NCBI RefSeq assembly: GCF_907164915.1
Contig: NC_061864.1
Coordinates: 13,089,889-13,153,888 of the forward strand
DNA: 64,000 nucleotides
Reading direction: 5' to 3'
Source of the DNA: Impatiens glandulifera
Lineage: Eukaryota; Streptophyta; Magnoliopsida; Ericales; Balsaminaceae
Below are positions 1-13,100 of this stretch, one piece after another. How positions within the stretch are numbered: the stretch's first letter is position 1; the number at the start of each line of letters is the position of its first letter. The notes below the pieces were generated by a model. It did not search any database. It was not told the origin of the DNA and worked only from the letters and a program-made list of their open reading frames with translations. A program made the position numbers and the translations under genes.

Positions 1-3000
1 GTGTATGGAATTGTCGAGTTGGTTCGATATTTCAGAACTAAGGGAAGTAAAGTAACTAACATCTTGTACATTATTGTTTTGGTGATGATCAAGATTCAAG
101 ACATTAATTGTGCCCCCTGGTACTGCTTTAAATTTAATTACTTTTTAGGAATACACCTTATTGGTAGCTGCATGTTATCAAATGCAACCAAACAATATTA
201 ATTTCTTCCAAATAATCCAACAACAAGTAGCCATGTTTTGACACTTTGTACCAAGTACCAACCTTTGCAAATCAAGTGTCCACTCGATCGAGACTCGAGA
301 GGTGTCTTGACAATACCAACTAACATCGATCTAAGTCACTTTCTACGAACATCTCCACAAGATGAACAACAGTTGGAAATTTCAATCCAACTTTAGTAAA
401 AGTTCTTTTTTTTTTTTGCCATATTTTCTCCATAAAAAACAGTTTGATCTTAGGTTTTTACACCACTGTCACTTGAGTGTGGCCAGATCAGTTTATCTTT
501 TGTCATGTGATTGATTAAAGGAGGAGAAAGCTTATCTGCAATGGCATTCAAAGCTCATTTAATAAGTTTTAATTTCTTTCTTTTTTCTTCACTTAATTAG
601 CGATATCATGTTCTCCAACAAACTACTTTCATTTATGTACCACTTTAGTTTGGAGAGTTTTTAATGATAATCGAATTAAAAAAAAAAATAACTCTTAACT
701 CAAGATTTTTTAACTTGCTACCAAGATTCTTGGTTAATCTAAAATTATTGTTAGCTAAATAATTTTATTAAAATGAGGAATCTTGTATAATGACAAAAGC
801 AAAAGGGACACCTTTTTCTCCATTTCTTTATTTGAATCATGTGCAAGAGAAGTTTGGTGGGGTGCATTTGTCTGCCCATTTCTTTTTATTTTCTCACAAA
901 ATGTTAAATTTGGGCTTTAAGTTTAGTGAGGTGTTCAGTATTAGACTTAAGATTAACAAAGAATATCAATTAACACCTCAATTTGTATTCATTTAACACC
1001 TAATAAGTTATATTTGTTATATGAAACATTTACATCCTCAATTTTTACGATACAAAAATCACGATGAAAAGTGATATTACTTTAAGAATGATGGAAATAA
1101 GTCAACAATCTAATGATCTCTATTAGCTATTAGCTACTTAAGAATGTCTATAATGCATTTGATAGAAGAATATTAACAGCTAGCAATAACTACACTATAT
1201 TTAAACTGTTGCTAATGATGGACCAATAATGACGGGTTTAAACTGCGAAAAATATATTTTTATCACCGTTTATTGTTCAATTTTTACTAGTGGGAGCTTT
1301 GTTTGCACTTTTGCACGGGTCATAGTGTTATTATCAAAATTAATGTATAACATACGGCGATTGCACGTCCAACATATAAGTTTGAGTTTGGGACGTGACA
1401 CATATAGAAGTAAATGAGAAAAAAATTGTCAAAAAATGTAACAATTTATCTTAATCTAAATGAAAGAAGTGCACTAGATTATAAAGGAAATAAGAAACAA
1501 TTTACCGACAATTACAATATTAATCAAATATGTTACTATTGAATATGTGTATGTTGTATATTTGTTAGTCTCAACACTTGTTCTTCATGTGTATTTTTTT
1601 GTGACCCGACTTTATTCATGGAATTTATGTGTCTTATATCATTACCTAATGACTTTTGTGACCCGAGTTTATTCATGAGATTTATGTGTCATGGCGAGAA
1701 AATGGTTGAGGTTTATATTTGACTAATGTATAGATAATTTAGATGATTTATAAAAGTTGAAGGACTCAGTAGATAGTTGTATGTTTAAGGAGCAATTTGT
1801 TCTTATATCCAAAACATAGATGGTAACCAAAAAGTGTTGCATAAGAACTACTTAAATTTTACTATAATATTCATATCATCCCCTGCACACCAAGTTTACT
1901 TAATGAAGAAGAAAGTTATCACACCAAATCTATAACATACTCTAATGAAAAACTTCATTCAAGTATTTTTTTTTTATGATAATCGAATATAATTAAGATC
2001 TCAAAATAATAATCTATTATGTTACAAATCTATTGTTATCTAAAATTATTCAAAATGAGTATTCTAGTTACTAAATATTCAACCAATGAAATAGATAAAT
2101 GGGAGACTTGATGAAATTATAGCAGTTCACAATCAATTTATAAGGAATCTTTAACCACCTTATAATACCTTTAGTTATGTGGGCTAGTTGGTGGATTGTC
2201 CATTATTTCATGATAATAGTCTATTTGAAATTGTCCATTACAATCTGATAAATTTATAATTGTAATTTTATTCTAATAATAAGCAATCAAATTATTTTGA
2301 TAAATAAATATATTTTATTTAAAAAATAAATTAAAAGTTACAATTTTTTTAAGAAATTAGTATAAAATCTTTAATTGAAATAAAAATTAAGACATTTAGT
2401 TTAGATATAGACTTATTAGTGCAGACTATAACTTACTATTAAAAAACATGTTTAGAATAAATAATATTAAAAAATTATACATAAGGTCTAAATTATAAAT
2501 TAATAAATATTTTAAAATTTTAAAAAAATATATTGATGTTTGTTAATTAATATATTATAATAATAAAATTATAAAAATAGAGAGTAATCATTATTTTACT
2601 ATTTTATTAATAATAAAAATGTGAGTTTCATGTTATTATTTTATATTTTAATTTTTAGTTGAGATATATAATTTCAACTTATTCTATGCACTAATTGATA
2701 TAAATTTTGTAATGAGATGATCCAAACTTTATAGTTAGAACGTCTTTGAGTAGAAATCAAATCAGATGGAGACTCATAGTTCAAAGTTCATGCATTTTAG
2801 TCATTTTTTTCTTCATTTTTAAAAATATTTAAATTTGCACACCTAAACTATTTTGTTATATTCAAATCCATATAAAAACTAAAAAACAATAGGACAAAAA
2901 CTAATCCACAAATATAAGGACTTCCCAAATCCCTAGTTATTCTTCCATGCTGTCTTTATTGCCTTTCTCTTTCACACATCTTTAATATATATATATATAT

Positions 3001-4249
3001 ACTTTTATCAAATTATTGAATGAATATTTCTTTTTAAGTAATGGAATGTACAACTTACTTTGTTTTCTTTTAACATTTTTGTTTTTGTTTTTCTATTTAT
3101 GAATATTCTTAGAGCTATGCATGTATTTGAATTATAAAATATAAGTTTTCTTATAAAATTTTGTGTGATATATATTTAGAAATATGACTTAATTTGACAT
3201 TTATTTATATATTTATTAACGTTTTTTTGGTTCAAATTAACACTTAAAAAATCTAATTAAATTGGTTCAACTTTTTTCCTTTAATAGTCTATATGGTCAA
3301 AATTTGTATAATTTATCTTGATATTTTTATTTTCTTTCTAATTATTCTTTTGATATTATATTAGAATATGGTATAATAATGAGATTTGAATTTGAAATTT
3401 ATTATCTTTTAAATCTGAAATCTGATCTCATTTCTATAAGAGGCACATTATTTGACAATAAATTATGTTGGAATGTGGAACATGATGTATTTGGTCATCA
3501 AATATGAAGTTAATGCTCATAAGGATGTTGCGAATTCTTAGTTTTTTCCTTCAATACTTCTTTACGGTTTCTTCAATGGTCATTCTTTCGATTTGGGCTA
3601 GTAGATTTTATCAACAAATCATTGTTAAGGTTTTTCTAACATTGCTAATGAACAATGTGCATATGTTATTTTTCTTATCCTATGGTTATGTCCCTTTGTT
3701 ATAGTTCTAAGCATTAGTTAAAGATCACACTTAGCTTGTTTTGTGAATCTTTACTTTTATAAAGTTTTATCCCCTCAACCCCCTTTTTTTTTTTAGAAAA
3801 TGGTTATTTTATTATTTTCTTCTTAGTTTTTATCCCTTGTAAATATCAACTAAAACTTGATATAAAACAAATATTAAAATAGTTTCAAATAAACTATTAA
3901 AATAGTTACAACAACAATCCATAGAAACAAAGATAATGCAATTTCTATTAGACCTCATTGGTTGGAAAAAGGAAAAATGGGAGGAAAGAGAGAAAATAAA
4001 GAAATTATTTGATTTTTTTTCAACTAATCATATTTTCATTTCCTTTCACATTCTCTCAAATTTCTTCTCCCAATCATTTCTCTTTATATTATTATTTGAT
4101 ATTTCAGCTTGCTAAATAATTCCATTTTGAAAAATCATAAAAACAAATTATACATCGCTTCAATGGGTAAGAATGTTGCAAAACTAACCCACTAATTTTT
4201 ATGATTATTTTTATTGCATTGTTTAAGTTTTAATCGCAATTTATATATA
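1..4249. other. AT-rich intergenic region, no supported gene
   Basis: Only short reading frames (70 codons or fewer) occur and none resembles a protein I recognise. The stretch is rich in A/T runs and a short (TA)n near 2987-3001. A 57-bp-period direct repeat sits at about 1598-1694, two copies of a segment beginning GTGACCCGA and ending in TTATGTGTC. Nothing here marks a promoter or RNA gene that I can defend. Confidence 0.6.
1598..1694. repeat. Two-copy direct repeat, 57-bp spacing
   Basis: GTGACCCGA(C/G)TTTATTCATG occurs at 1601 and again at 1658, followed in both copies by a near-identical stretch ending TTATGTGTC. It is a simple local tandem duplication with a few substitutions. Confidence 0.6.
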
Positions 4250-5395
4250 GAGTAATAATATGGAGAGCGACATTGGGGGCAACGACTTCCCAACGATCCC
4301 TACGTACCTGGCAGCCACGTGGAAAAAATAAGCGACGATAGAAAAAAACAAATTAATATGTAAATGTTAGAAACAAAAAGTTAGAGACAAAAAGGCATGT
4401 TCGGGACTAAGGATAACAACAAGTACCCTATCTGACGGGTAGTGAAATCCTGAAACCCGATTTGCATTATACTATCCGACCCGAACTAGACAGGTATCTC
4501 TATTTCTATCCCCATTCCCGATTCGTCGGGTACTCGATTCCCGACGGATACCCCGTTATCTAATTTAAGAACTTATAAGATTGTAGAGGTGGAAGAAAAA
4601 GAAATATTATAATTTTAAAATTTGTAATATTAAAATGTTAAACAAAACAGATTAAAACATTACTCAGCTACATATTTATTTTGTAGATTTTGTTGTTATA
4701 AAATAAGAAAATGGAGTTTGAAAAAAAAAAAAATTAAAGATTGAATATTAAGATGATGAGTGAGAAATAATATTTTTTTTAAAGATAAAGTTGAAGATAA
4801 ATGTAGAGAAATGTTTTTTGAAATATAAAAACTTTAAAGTTGGAGTGGGATTTGGATAAAAGTAAATTAAACGATGTATTTAAGATGACATTGGTAATGA
4901 AGAGGAATTTGAAAAGTCACATTAAGTATTAATAAAAAAAACATTTTATTTTTTATATTAATATAGACAGGTATCGGATTTCGGGTTTAACTTTCTCACA
5001 CTCCATATCACCGTTTCTGACTGGGTACCTTCTCTCCCTTCTCATACTCGATATAAAATATTCGAACCCGACTATCGGGTACCCACAGGTATAAGACATA
5101 CGAGTACCCATTATCATCCTCATTTGGGACATAACGTTCAAGATAATTTCTCTCTCTAACTTTTTACTGTGAAAGGTTCTCCACTATTCTTTAATTCGTG
5201 TTAGGGCCACTCGTACAATGGGTCTGAAAACTCGGGATCGTAAATGGATTCAAGTACCATTTTGATCGCCCTTTAATGATCCTTTCTAAGTAATTTTTTT
5301 ACCGTGTCTTATTTTTTTCACATGTCTGCCAAGTGGGGTCGTCGAGATACATTGTCGTGAGAATCGTTTTCCCTATCATTATCCTTATATATATA
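4250..5395. mobile_element. Decayed inverted-repeat DNA element interrupted by a second element
   Basis: The outer arms at roughly 4250-4350 and 5270-5395 are imperfect inverted copies. On the left, TGGCAGCCACGTGG is followed by AAAAAATAAG. The reverse complement of the right arm has TGGCAGACATGTG followed by AAAAAAATAAG. Both arms begin with a similar AATAAT(A/G)ATAGG-like stretch. No transposase-like frame is present, so this would be non-autonomous. The middle is occupied by a different CCCGA-rich element at about 4399-5126. Class assignment is not possible by eye. Confidence 0.45.
4399..5126. mobile_element. CCCGA/GGGTA-rich terminal-inverted-repeat element, copy 1
   Basis: The left end carries AAGTACCCTATCTGACGGGT and several CCCGA words. 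The right end carries GGGTACCCACAGG, ACGAGTACCCATTATCATCC and GAACCCGACTATCGGG in inverted orientation. A second copy of the family lies at about 36352-37947, sharing the ACAGGTATC, TATCTCTATTTCTATCCCCAT-like and CGATTCCCGAC motifs. Flanks TTCGGGAC and TTTGGGAC could be an 8-bp target duplication, which would fit a hAT-type element, but that is inference. There is no transposase frame. Confidence 0.5.
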
Positions 5396-6839
5396 ATATG
5401 TATGACTCACATAAACTCTTAATTTTCTAATTTAATTCATTATTTGTTTCTTTAATTATAAAAAAAAAAAAGATAAAAATTGATATCATTCATATAATAC
5501 ACTCGTTTCATCTATCATATTCATTTTGTTTTTCTTAAGTCCACTCAAACCTTTTTTTCAAACCAACTTTTATAATTTATGATCCGATCCGATCCATTAG
5601 ATTTTGTTGTATCAATGGATTGATTCCTCATAATCTTTTCTAAATCAGATATGAATTGATCATCTAATTTTAATGTATTAACTTTTATTTTTAAAATAAT
5701 ATTATAATAATAAATAAAAAAGACACTATCAAAAACTTCATAAATAAAATTCAATACTTTCACATCCAATTCTGAGATTTTATTTAATTCTTAACTTTTT
5801 ATTATTTAACTCATTCAAAATCAATTAAATTCATTTTTTTAATAATAATTACTACTTGATAAATACTTTTTATTTCTTTAATAAATATTAAAATAATTTC
5901 AATCAGATATGATAGATCATTAATATACTTTGCCATTACCAACTACATTCATATCTAGAAAACAAAAATTGGTAGATTAATTTATTCCGCCCACCCTATG
6001 ACCTATATAACATCTCTTTTTTCTTTATTAATTTAAATTCTTATGAATGAAACATGTCCAGTTATACTCATATTTTTTTCACATATGTTTGTATGTTCCT
6101 AATTACATTATATTTATTTTTAATATAAAATTGACAAAATAAAATTATAATTTAAAAAATATTAGAACTATTAAAACAATTAAATATTAAACCAATTATT
6201 TTAAATAACATAAAAAAAAAATTAAGAGATCAAATTTTAAGTCAAACTCTTTATTAGGGTAATCATTTGAAGGATGTCAAATTTTAATTTTAAGTTTAAT
6301 AAATAAAAATTGAAATTAGAATTAAAATTTTAATAAAATTTAAACTAATGTATTTGTATGGTTCTCAATTATAATTTTTGTTTAACATGAAATTGTTATT
6401 CAAAGTATTTATTATTTTTAAATAAAATTAATTTAGTTGTGAAAAAGGTCCATGTATATTAAAATTGAAAAAATCGTTTAAACATAACGACAAATCAGTA
6501 TATGAAAAAAAAATATTTAATAAGTTATTAAGCTCGTAAATTTTCGAGAAAACGAATAACTCCCCGACAAACTCTACTGATCTTAATTTTATAAAGCGTC
6601 AAAATAATAATAATCTTATGAATAATCCGCATTAGACGATTACGACTATTTTTCTCCAACCAAATGAGCCACCAAAAAATAATTGAGATGATAACTCAAA
6701 TATTTAGATTTAATATATTAGTCGTATTAATCCAAATTTCCCAGATTAAAAATTGGAAAAATATTTTTTAACTTTAACTTATTTATTGTATTATTCATAT
6801 TTACTTTCTGGGCAATTAAGTAAATATTTCAATAATTTA
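5396..6839. other. AT-rich intergenic region upstream of CLASP
   Basis: The region is strongly A/T-rich, with homopolymer runs and no reading frame longer than about 75 codons. The one such frame (5545-5769, minus) has no recognisable domain. I see no RNA gene or defined repeat. Confidence 0.55.
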
Positions 6840-6842
6840 TAA

Positions 6843-6851
6843 TATATAAAA
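6843..6851 (+). promoter_or_regulatory. Possible TATA box of CLASP
   Basis: TATATAAAAG-type sequence about 320 bases before the CLASP start codon. A pyrimidine-rich leader with CTCTCTCT tracts (about 6990-7035) lies between it and the ATG, as is common in plant 5' untranslated regions. In such an AT-rich region this match could be chance. Confidence 0.25.
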
Positions 6852-7164
6852 GTTATTGAAAAACAAAATAAAGAATAGTTTTACAATATTATATAGATTT
6901 TGTTAGTTAAATTTTGTATTCACTATGTTTAATCTGATTTAGGAAGGAGATTGATCCACCGACTCCGTCCATCGGCAATCATCTCCGACTACTCTTTCTC
7001 TCTCTTGATATTTCACACTTGAAGTCTCTCTCTCTGAAGTGCGCTATATCACATCCACCTAACTTAATACCTACCGTTCACTAATCCGGGTAAGATCCGA
7101 GATCCTTCTTCACTAGATCGATCGATCATTCAACTTCGATAATTCCTCCTCAACGAATGCGACA

Positions 7165-10100
7165 ATGGAGGAGGCGCTTGAGATGACTAGGGCTAAGGAC
7201 ACCAAGGAGAGGATGGCTGGCGTAGAACGTCTACACGAAGTTCTAGAAGCTACTAGGAAGACTCTTTCCTCATCCGAAGTCACTTCTCTAGTAGATTGCT
7301 GTTTGGATCTCGTCAAGGACAACAACTTTAGGGTTTCTCAGGGTGCTTTACAGTCTCTTGCTTCTGCTGCTGTTCTTTCGGGAGAGCATTTTAAGCTTCA
7401 TTTCAATGCTTTAGTTCCTGCTGTTGTTGAGAGGTTAGGTGATGCCAAACAACCTGTTCGTGATGCTGCTAGACGATTATTGCTCACTCTAATGGAGGTA
7501 TATCTTATTTTACTTGCTTGGAACTTTAATTTACTTGATTAATGCTCTGATTCAACTTATTTTGGTTTATTTATTACCTTGGAGGCGATACAATTTGTTT
7601 TTTTATATCTATTATGGATATATCCATGTTCATCACAACATCTGCATATCCGTATTTTCAATTCATTAAAACATGGTTCCGTTTCAAATCCAACACTTTC
7701 TGTTTAATAGATCAAATGATTTACCCTTTTTTTTTACCCAAACCAGCTTAGTCAATCTATAAAATATACTTACACAAATAAGATTCTATAGTAAAGCCAA
7801 TTATACATGAATTTATGGATAACGATTTGGACATGAGTTCAAGACTTGGTATACAATGTTTGTATTATTAAAATTGGCTTGCAACGACTCAATTAATACA
7901 AATTTTAACATTTAAAAAGAGAGTGTATAATAGACATATTGAACATTAGGACTGCATCCTTAAGAGACCAAAATGTCACGGGTTCGATTCCAATTGTTGA
8001 AAGAAAGATTATTAGACAAACAAAGGAAATCATTAAAGGACCAAATTAAAATCATTTTGTTATGATAGATGGGAACACTGTATGATTAGGCAAATAAGCT
8101 TAAAGTAGTAAAATTAAACCAACAACTGAATATGTTGGCAAAATCAAAGGAGAAGAATGAAGTAAATACTGGTATCCTTGTCGATCTAAACCTCTGTCTT
8201 TCCTAATTAATTTTCAGGAGAGTTATAACATGTAAACTAGAAAGTATTTACTAGACAAATTCTTACTTGTAGGTCTCTTCACCAACAATAATTGTCGAGC
8301 GTGCGGGATCGTATGCTTGGACTCATAAAAGCTGGAGAGTTCGAGAAGAATTTGCCCGTACAGCCACATCTGCAATTGGTCTTTTTGCATCGACTGAACT
8401 TCCACTTCAGCGTGCTATACTTCCTCATGTATGGTCATTGAACACATTTTAATGCATACATGTTAGGAAAGACTTGTGACATTTTATTCTTTCTTGGATG
8501 ATCAGATTTTGCAGATGTTGAATGATCCAAATCATGCTGTAAGAGAAGCCGCTATATCATGCATTGAGGTTTGTGAAATCTGTGATACATATCTTTTGAG
8601 GTTACTGGACACTTGAACTGTCTATGTTCTTTTGTCTGGCTTGATCATATTTGAGGTTCCTTGTGTTTTGTTCTCATACTAAGTTGCCATAGTGCTTTTG
8701 GTTGCTCAAACATTACACTTGTAGTAATATGATTGTTGAACTAAGTAGGGGGGCCATTGAAGTGTGTTGCTAATTGCTAGATATTTGTTGTTCTTGTTAT
8801 CCACTTGGATCAGTTAGCTGTTGTGCAGCACCAAATTTCTTCTGAGGAATGAAACTGAAAATCTTGGGAGAGGTTTTTTAATTATTTTAGCTACCTTTGT
8901 GGTCAGTTTCTTCTGGTTCTTATAGATTTTAAATGTTTATGTAACTGTTTGAGCTTACATAGTTTGACAACTTCATGTTCACAGAGTTAACCCTTCTACC
9001 TCTTTGGCTCATGGCCTGGCATGTGATTGACTCTGTTACCATAAGTGAGGGATTTAATTTGATTACATATATGTCCCTCCCTCTTGTATTTTCATATAGA
9101 TTACTTGAAGAAGAAACTGAAGGTAAAATGTGGATTTCAGTCTGTGTTAAAGCTTCAAAAGAATGTGATTGGTGATTTTAGCTCACTGCTAAAATTGACA
9201 AAACTATGAGTTGATGCAATGTCTTCCTTCAGAAGTTAGCCGACATATCTTGATATGTTTATACTGTCCATGGTAGTATACAAAGTGGTTTAGTATTTGA
9301 TCTAGTACTGAGCCAGACAAACCTTTGGACTCCCACAAATGCTTGTAGATGAAGTTGTAAACTGAGATTTTTCTGTGAAGACTTGTTTCTTTTCTCAGCT
9401 ATTAAAATGTCTTCTTGAGGAAACTCATTTAATCTTCTTGTGACCTGACTTATTGTTTTCTTCCAGGACATGTACTCACATGGGGGGCTTCAGTTTCGTG
9501 ATGAACTTCAACGTCACCATCTCCCTTCATCAATGGTGAGTGGTATCTACAAAATCTATCTTGTTCCCCTTTATCTGTTATTTCTAGTTCTTTAAGCTGG
9601 AGGTTTTTGGTCGTGTCCTCTAGTTTCTATATAATATATATATATATTATACTCCGAGTCACTTGTTTATGTACAGTTTTATTTTGTGAAAGATTCAATG
9701 TACCTTAGTTAAATATATATGGAAAAGCCAAAATGAAAAAATCACAATGTTATTGGTGTCTTACAAGTCAAGAACACCAAAATCAAGCCCAAAGTCTCTC
9801 GCATACTAGGGCGCAAGAAACAATACACAGAAATCTAAGTAAACAATTACCAATTAAGACAGGCTTAGTGGTAAGAAGTTAACTAAACAAACCCAGATAT
9901 AATTATGTTCTATGAACTTAAAGCTTTGTTTTACCTTTTAAAAAAGAAACTTAAGGCTTTGCTTGACTTGATGATTATGTTCTATGATCTTAGCTTTTGT
10001 TAGTTAATATAGACATTCTTCTGATTTTCTAATTTGATATCAAACTGCAGTTGACGGAAATTTATGCTAGGCTAGAGAGAATTGAACCTAAAAATCACTC

Positions 10101-13100
10101 TTCAGATGGAGTCACAAGAAACTATAATATTGTGGATGCTAAGCCTGCCAGTCTTAATCCCAAAAGGAGCAGCCCAAAGGCAAAAAACTCAACAAGAGGG
10201 GAGGGCTCACTGTTTGGAGGTTTATAATCTTGATCCACATTTTCCTTTCTCTTGAGGCTGTTCGTTTTTGTCTGATTTCCTGAACATGTTTTTCCTCTCA
10301 CACTATTTATTGTGTGTTACATGTTATTTTGGGGTATCTTATTCACTTTGGCAGATTTCTGAAAGTTTATGTTGAAAATATATTTACTTATTTCTGTTTG
10401 TCATGCAAAAGTTTGTTGGTTGCCAAGGTGCTGCATACACCAAAAGATTAAGTAAAAACCCATCTTCAAGAATCAAATATCTTACAAATGCAAAGAAAAC
10501 ATGGATACAATCTTTGTGATGATACTATGAAATTAAGATCCAGATTAAGAGGACTTTCTTAGGGGAATCTACAAAATAATCTAATATATAATAGTTAATA
10601 CCTGGAACCAGTTGTTCCGCTTTTACAACCGGATAACCTTGCAGTACCAAAGAGTTCTCTGTTGTGGTCTTTGTGATTATCTTAGTATCATGTACATGAT
10701 TACTGTTTGTTAGTTAACTTTTTTACTTGTTCCTGAGTAATTTGAATAAGCAGTTTTCAGATTGATGTACCTTAAGTCATTATTCATGAGACTTCAATGG
10801 AAGCTTGATTTATTTCAAACTCTGCAGGAGATGGTGACATTACAGAAAAACCAATTGATCCAATTAAAGTTTACTCTGATAAGGAATTGATCAGAGAGTT
10901 TGAGATCATTGCTTCGACTCTCGTGCCAGATAAAGATTGGTCTATACGAATTGCTGCCATGCAGAGAGTTGAAGCTCTTGTGATAGGAGGTGCGGCACAT
11001 TGATTTAGATTAATCTTTAATTTGGTGTTGGTAATTTCTCTTTTCATAGTGTCTTTTCTTAATAAAGGTCAACCTTTCATTAAAAGGGAGAGATCAGTTT
11101 CCTTTTCATAGTAGTTTGTTTAAATTCCAAAAAAAAAACAATTCCTTTCTGAGTACTGGAAAAAAATAGATTTTCGCTCCTTGTACCTGCAAAAGTTGCA
11201 GTGGGATAAAAATTTGATCATAGGGTGTCAAACTGTTTAAGGATCTTGGAATGAAGTATGACAGCATGTTATAAAATCCTTTAAGAACATTATGAGTATC
11301 ATCTCACAACTAAACATGGATTTTTATTTCATTTAATCAATGTTAGGGACTTATATTGTTCTCTTAAGGAAATGAGAGAACAGTTACGATGGAATAAATG
11401 CAATTCATCATGTGTTATATCTTAATTGTTTGAGTACTTGGTAAACCCTTTATGAGATATGGTTGAGTCTCAACTGTCGTCACACAATTGATTAAGGCAA
11501 TCACATATGAGCTTATTTTGTTACTTCTGCAAACCTAGAAACGTAACTCATTTAGCATACCTGTCAAAATATCACGAGGACCCCTCTTGCTTAGACAGAC
11601 TAGTGTAACAGGGAAGAGAAATTTAGAATGGATCCCTCTTGCCTTCTAGATGGAGCCTTGTTCATTGTGCATGACCAAAGAATGGCCTGTTTATGGGCTT
11701 ACAACTCTCTCTTTTGATATTAACTTCAGTTACTATTTACTTCATGATAAGCAGGTGCTGCTGATTATCCAAGTTTTCGTATGGTTTTGAAACAGCTTGT
11801 TGGCCCGTTAAGCACACAATTGTCTGATCGGAGATCTACCATAGTCAAGCAGGTGGGGGAGGAATTGATTTTTGTTTCTCCAGGAATTTCTTTTTATATT
11901 TTGTTGATTTTAGTTAATGGTAGTGGGGAACAAGTTCATGATTATATTTGAATAAAAGTGCATATATATACAATGCCCTTTCTTCTTTTTTATATGCATA
12001 ACTTATATGAACAAATCTCTAGTTTTCTATTTCTGCAACATCAGTATGTAAATCCATCTTCTTTTTTAGTGGAGGAGACATACATCTTCATGTGCACATC
12101 GTTTAGGCATATATTTGTTTGTTTGTCTGTTTGGGCAATGTCCAATTGTCCATACATTTTAAAGAACAATAATGATTATCTACAGTATTTATTAGTCCAG
12201 AGGTATATTTCTCATTGCACTTCTGGTCCCTTGGTCTCATGATTCAATCCTTTAGTTATGGATGTTCTGGAACATTAAGCTGTTTCATTAAGCTTAGCCT
12301 AGAAAATGTATCACATTGTATGTCCTAATGAATACAAATGACCTAGATACTTCACATTGTCGGTCCTAATGATCACTTTGTATTGGTGTTTTGGTTCAAC
12401 ATTCCAGGGTTGCCGCTTACTGTGTTTTTTATCTAAAGAACTGTTGGGAGATTTTGAAGGATGTGCTGAAATTTTCATTCCAGTTAAGTGCTTCCACTCT
12501 CATTATTTTTGTCTAATATGTTTTCAAATATTCTTCTAACTGTTCTCTGTCTATCAGGTCCTTTTCAAGCTTGTTGTCATAACTGTACTTGTAATAGCAG
12601 AATCATCTGATAATTGTATCAAGACGGTATTGTTTCCTGGGATTTTTTGTTGTTGATGCGTTTCAATTCTTCAAATATTTATGCTTTCTTGAAATTTTCA
12701 GATGATACGTAATTGTAAAGTATCTCGAATTCTTCCTCGAATAGCTGATTCTGCAAAGAATGACCGAAATGCTGTACTTCGTGCCAGGCAAGACTTTGCT
12801 TCCTTCTCCATTTTATTGATTTAGGCTACCGCCAATTAATGAAATACTTTGACATTGCAGGTGTTGTGAATATGCATTATTGGTTCTAGAACATTGGCCT
12901 GATGCACCTGAAATACAACGAGCAGCTGATCTCTATGAAGATCTCATAAAGTGTTGTGTTGGAGATGCAATGAGTGAGGTATTGTTACTGTCCCAATGCT
13001 CATATTGGATAATGCCTTTTTGAAAACCCAATTCCAGTGCATTGGACCTTGATAACACATGCCAGCTTATCAATTATGGTGCTAATTCAGATATATGAAA

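Noticed and set aside
7951..7995. Possible tRNA gene because of a perfect B-box
   Set aside because: No cloverleaf arms or anticodon loop can be drawn, and the sequence matches the SINE family elsewhere in the window.
12357..12539. Separate 60-codon frame in the CLASP locus
   Set aside because: Contains CLASP exon 8 (12408-12482) with intron sequence on both sides; not an independent gene.
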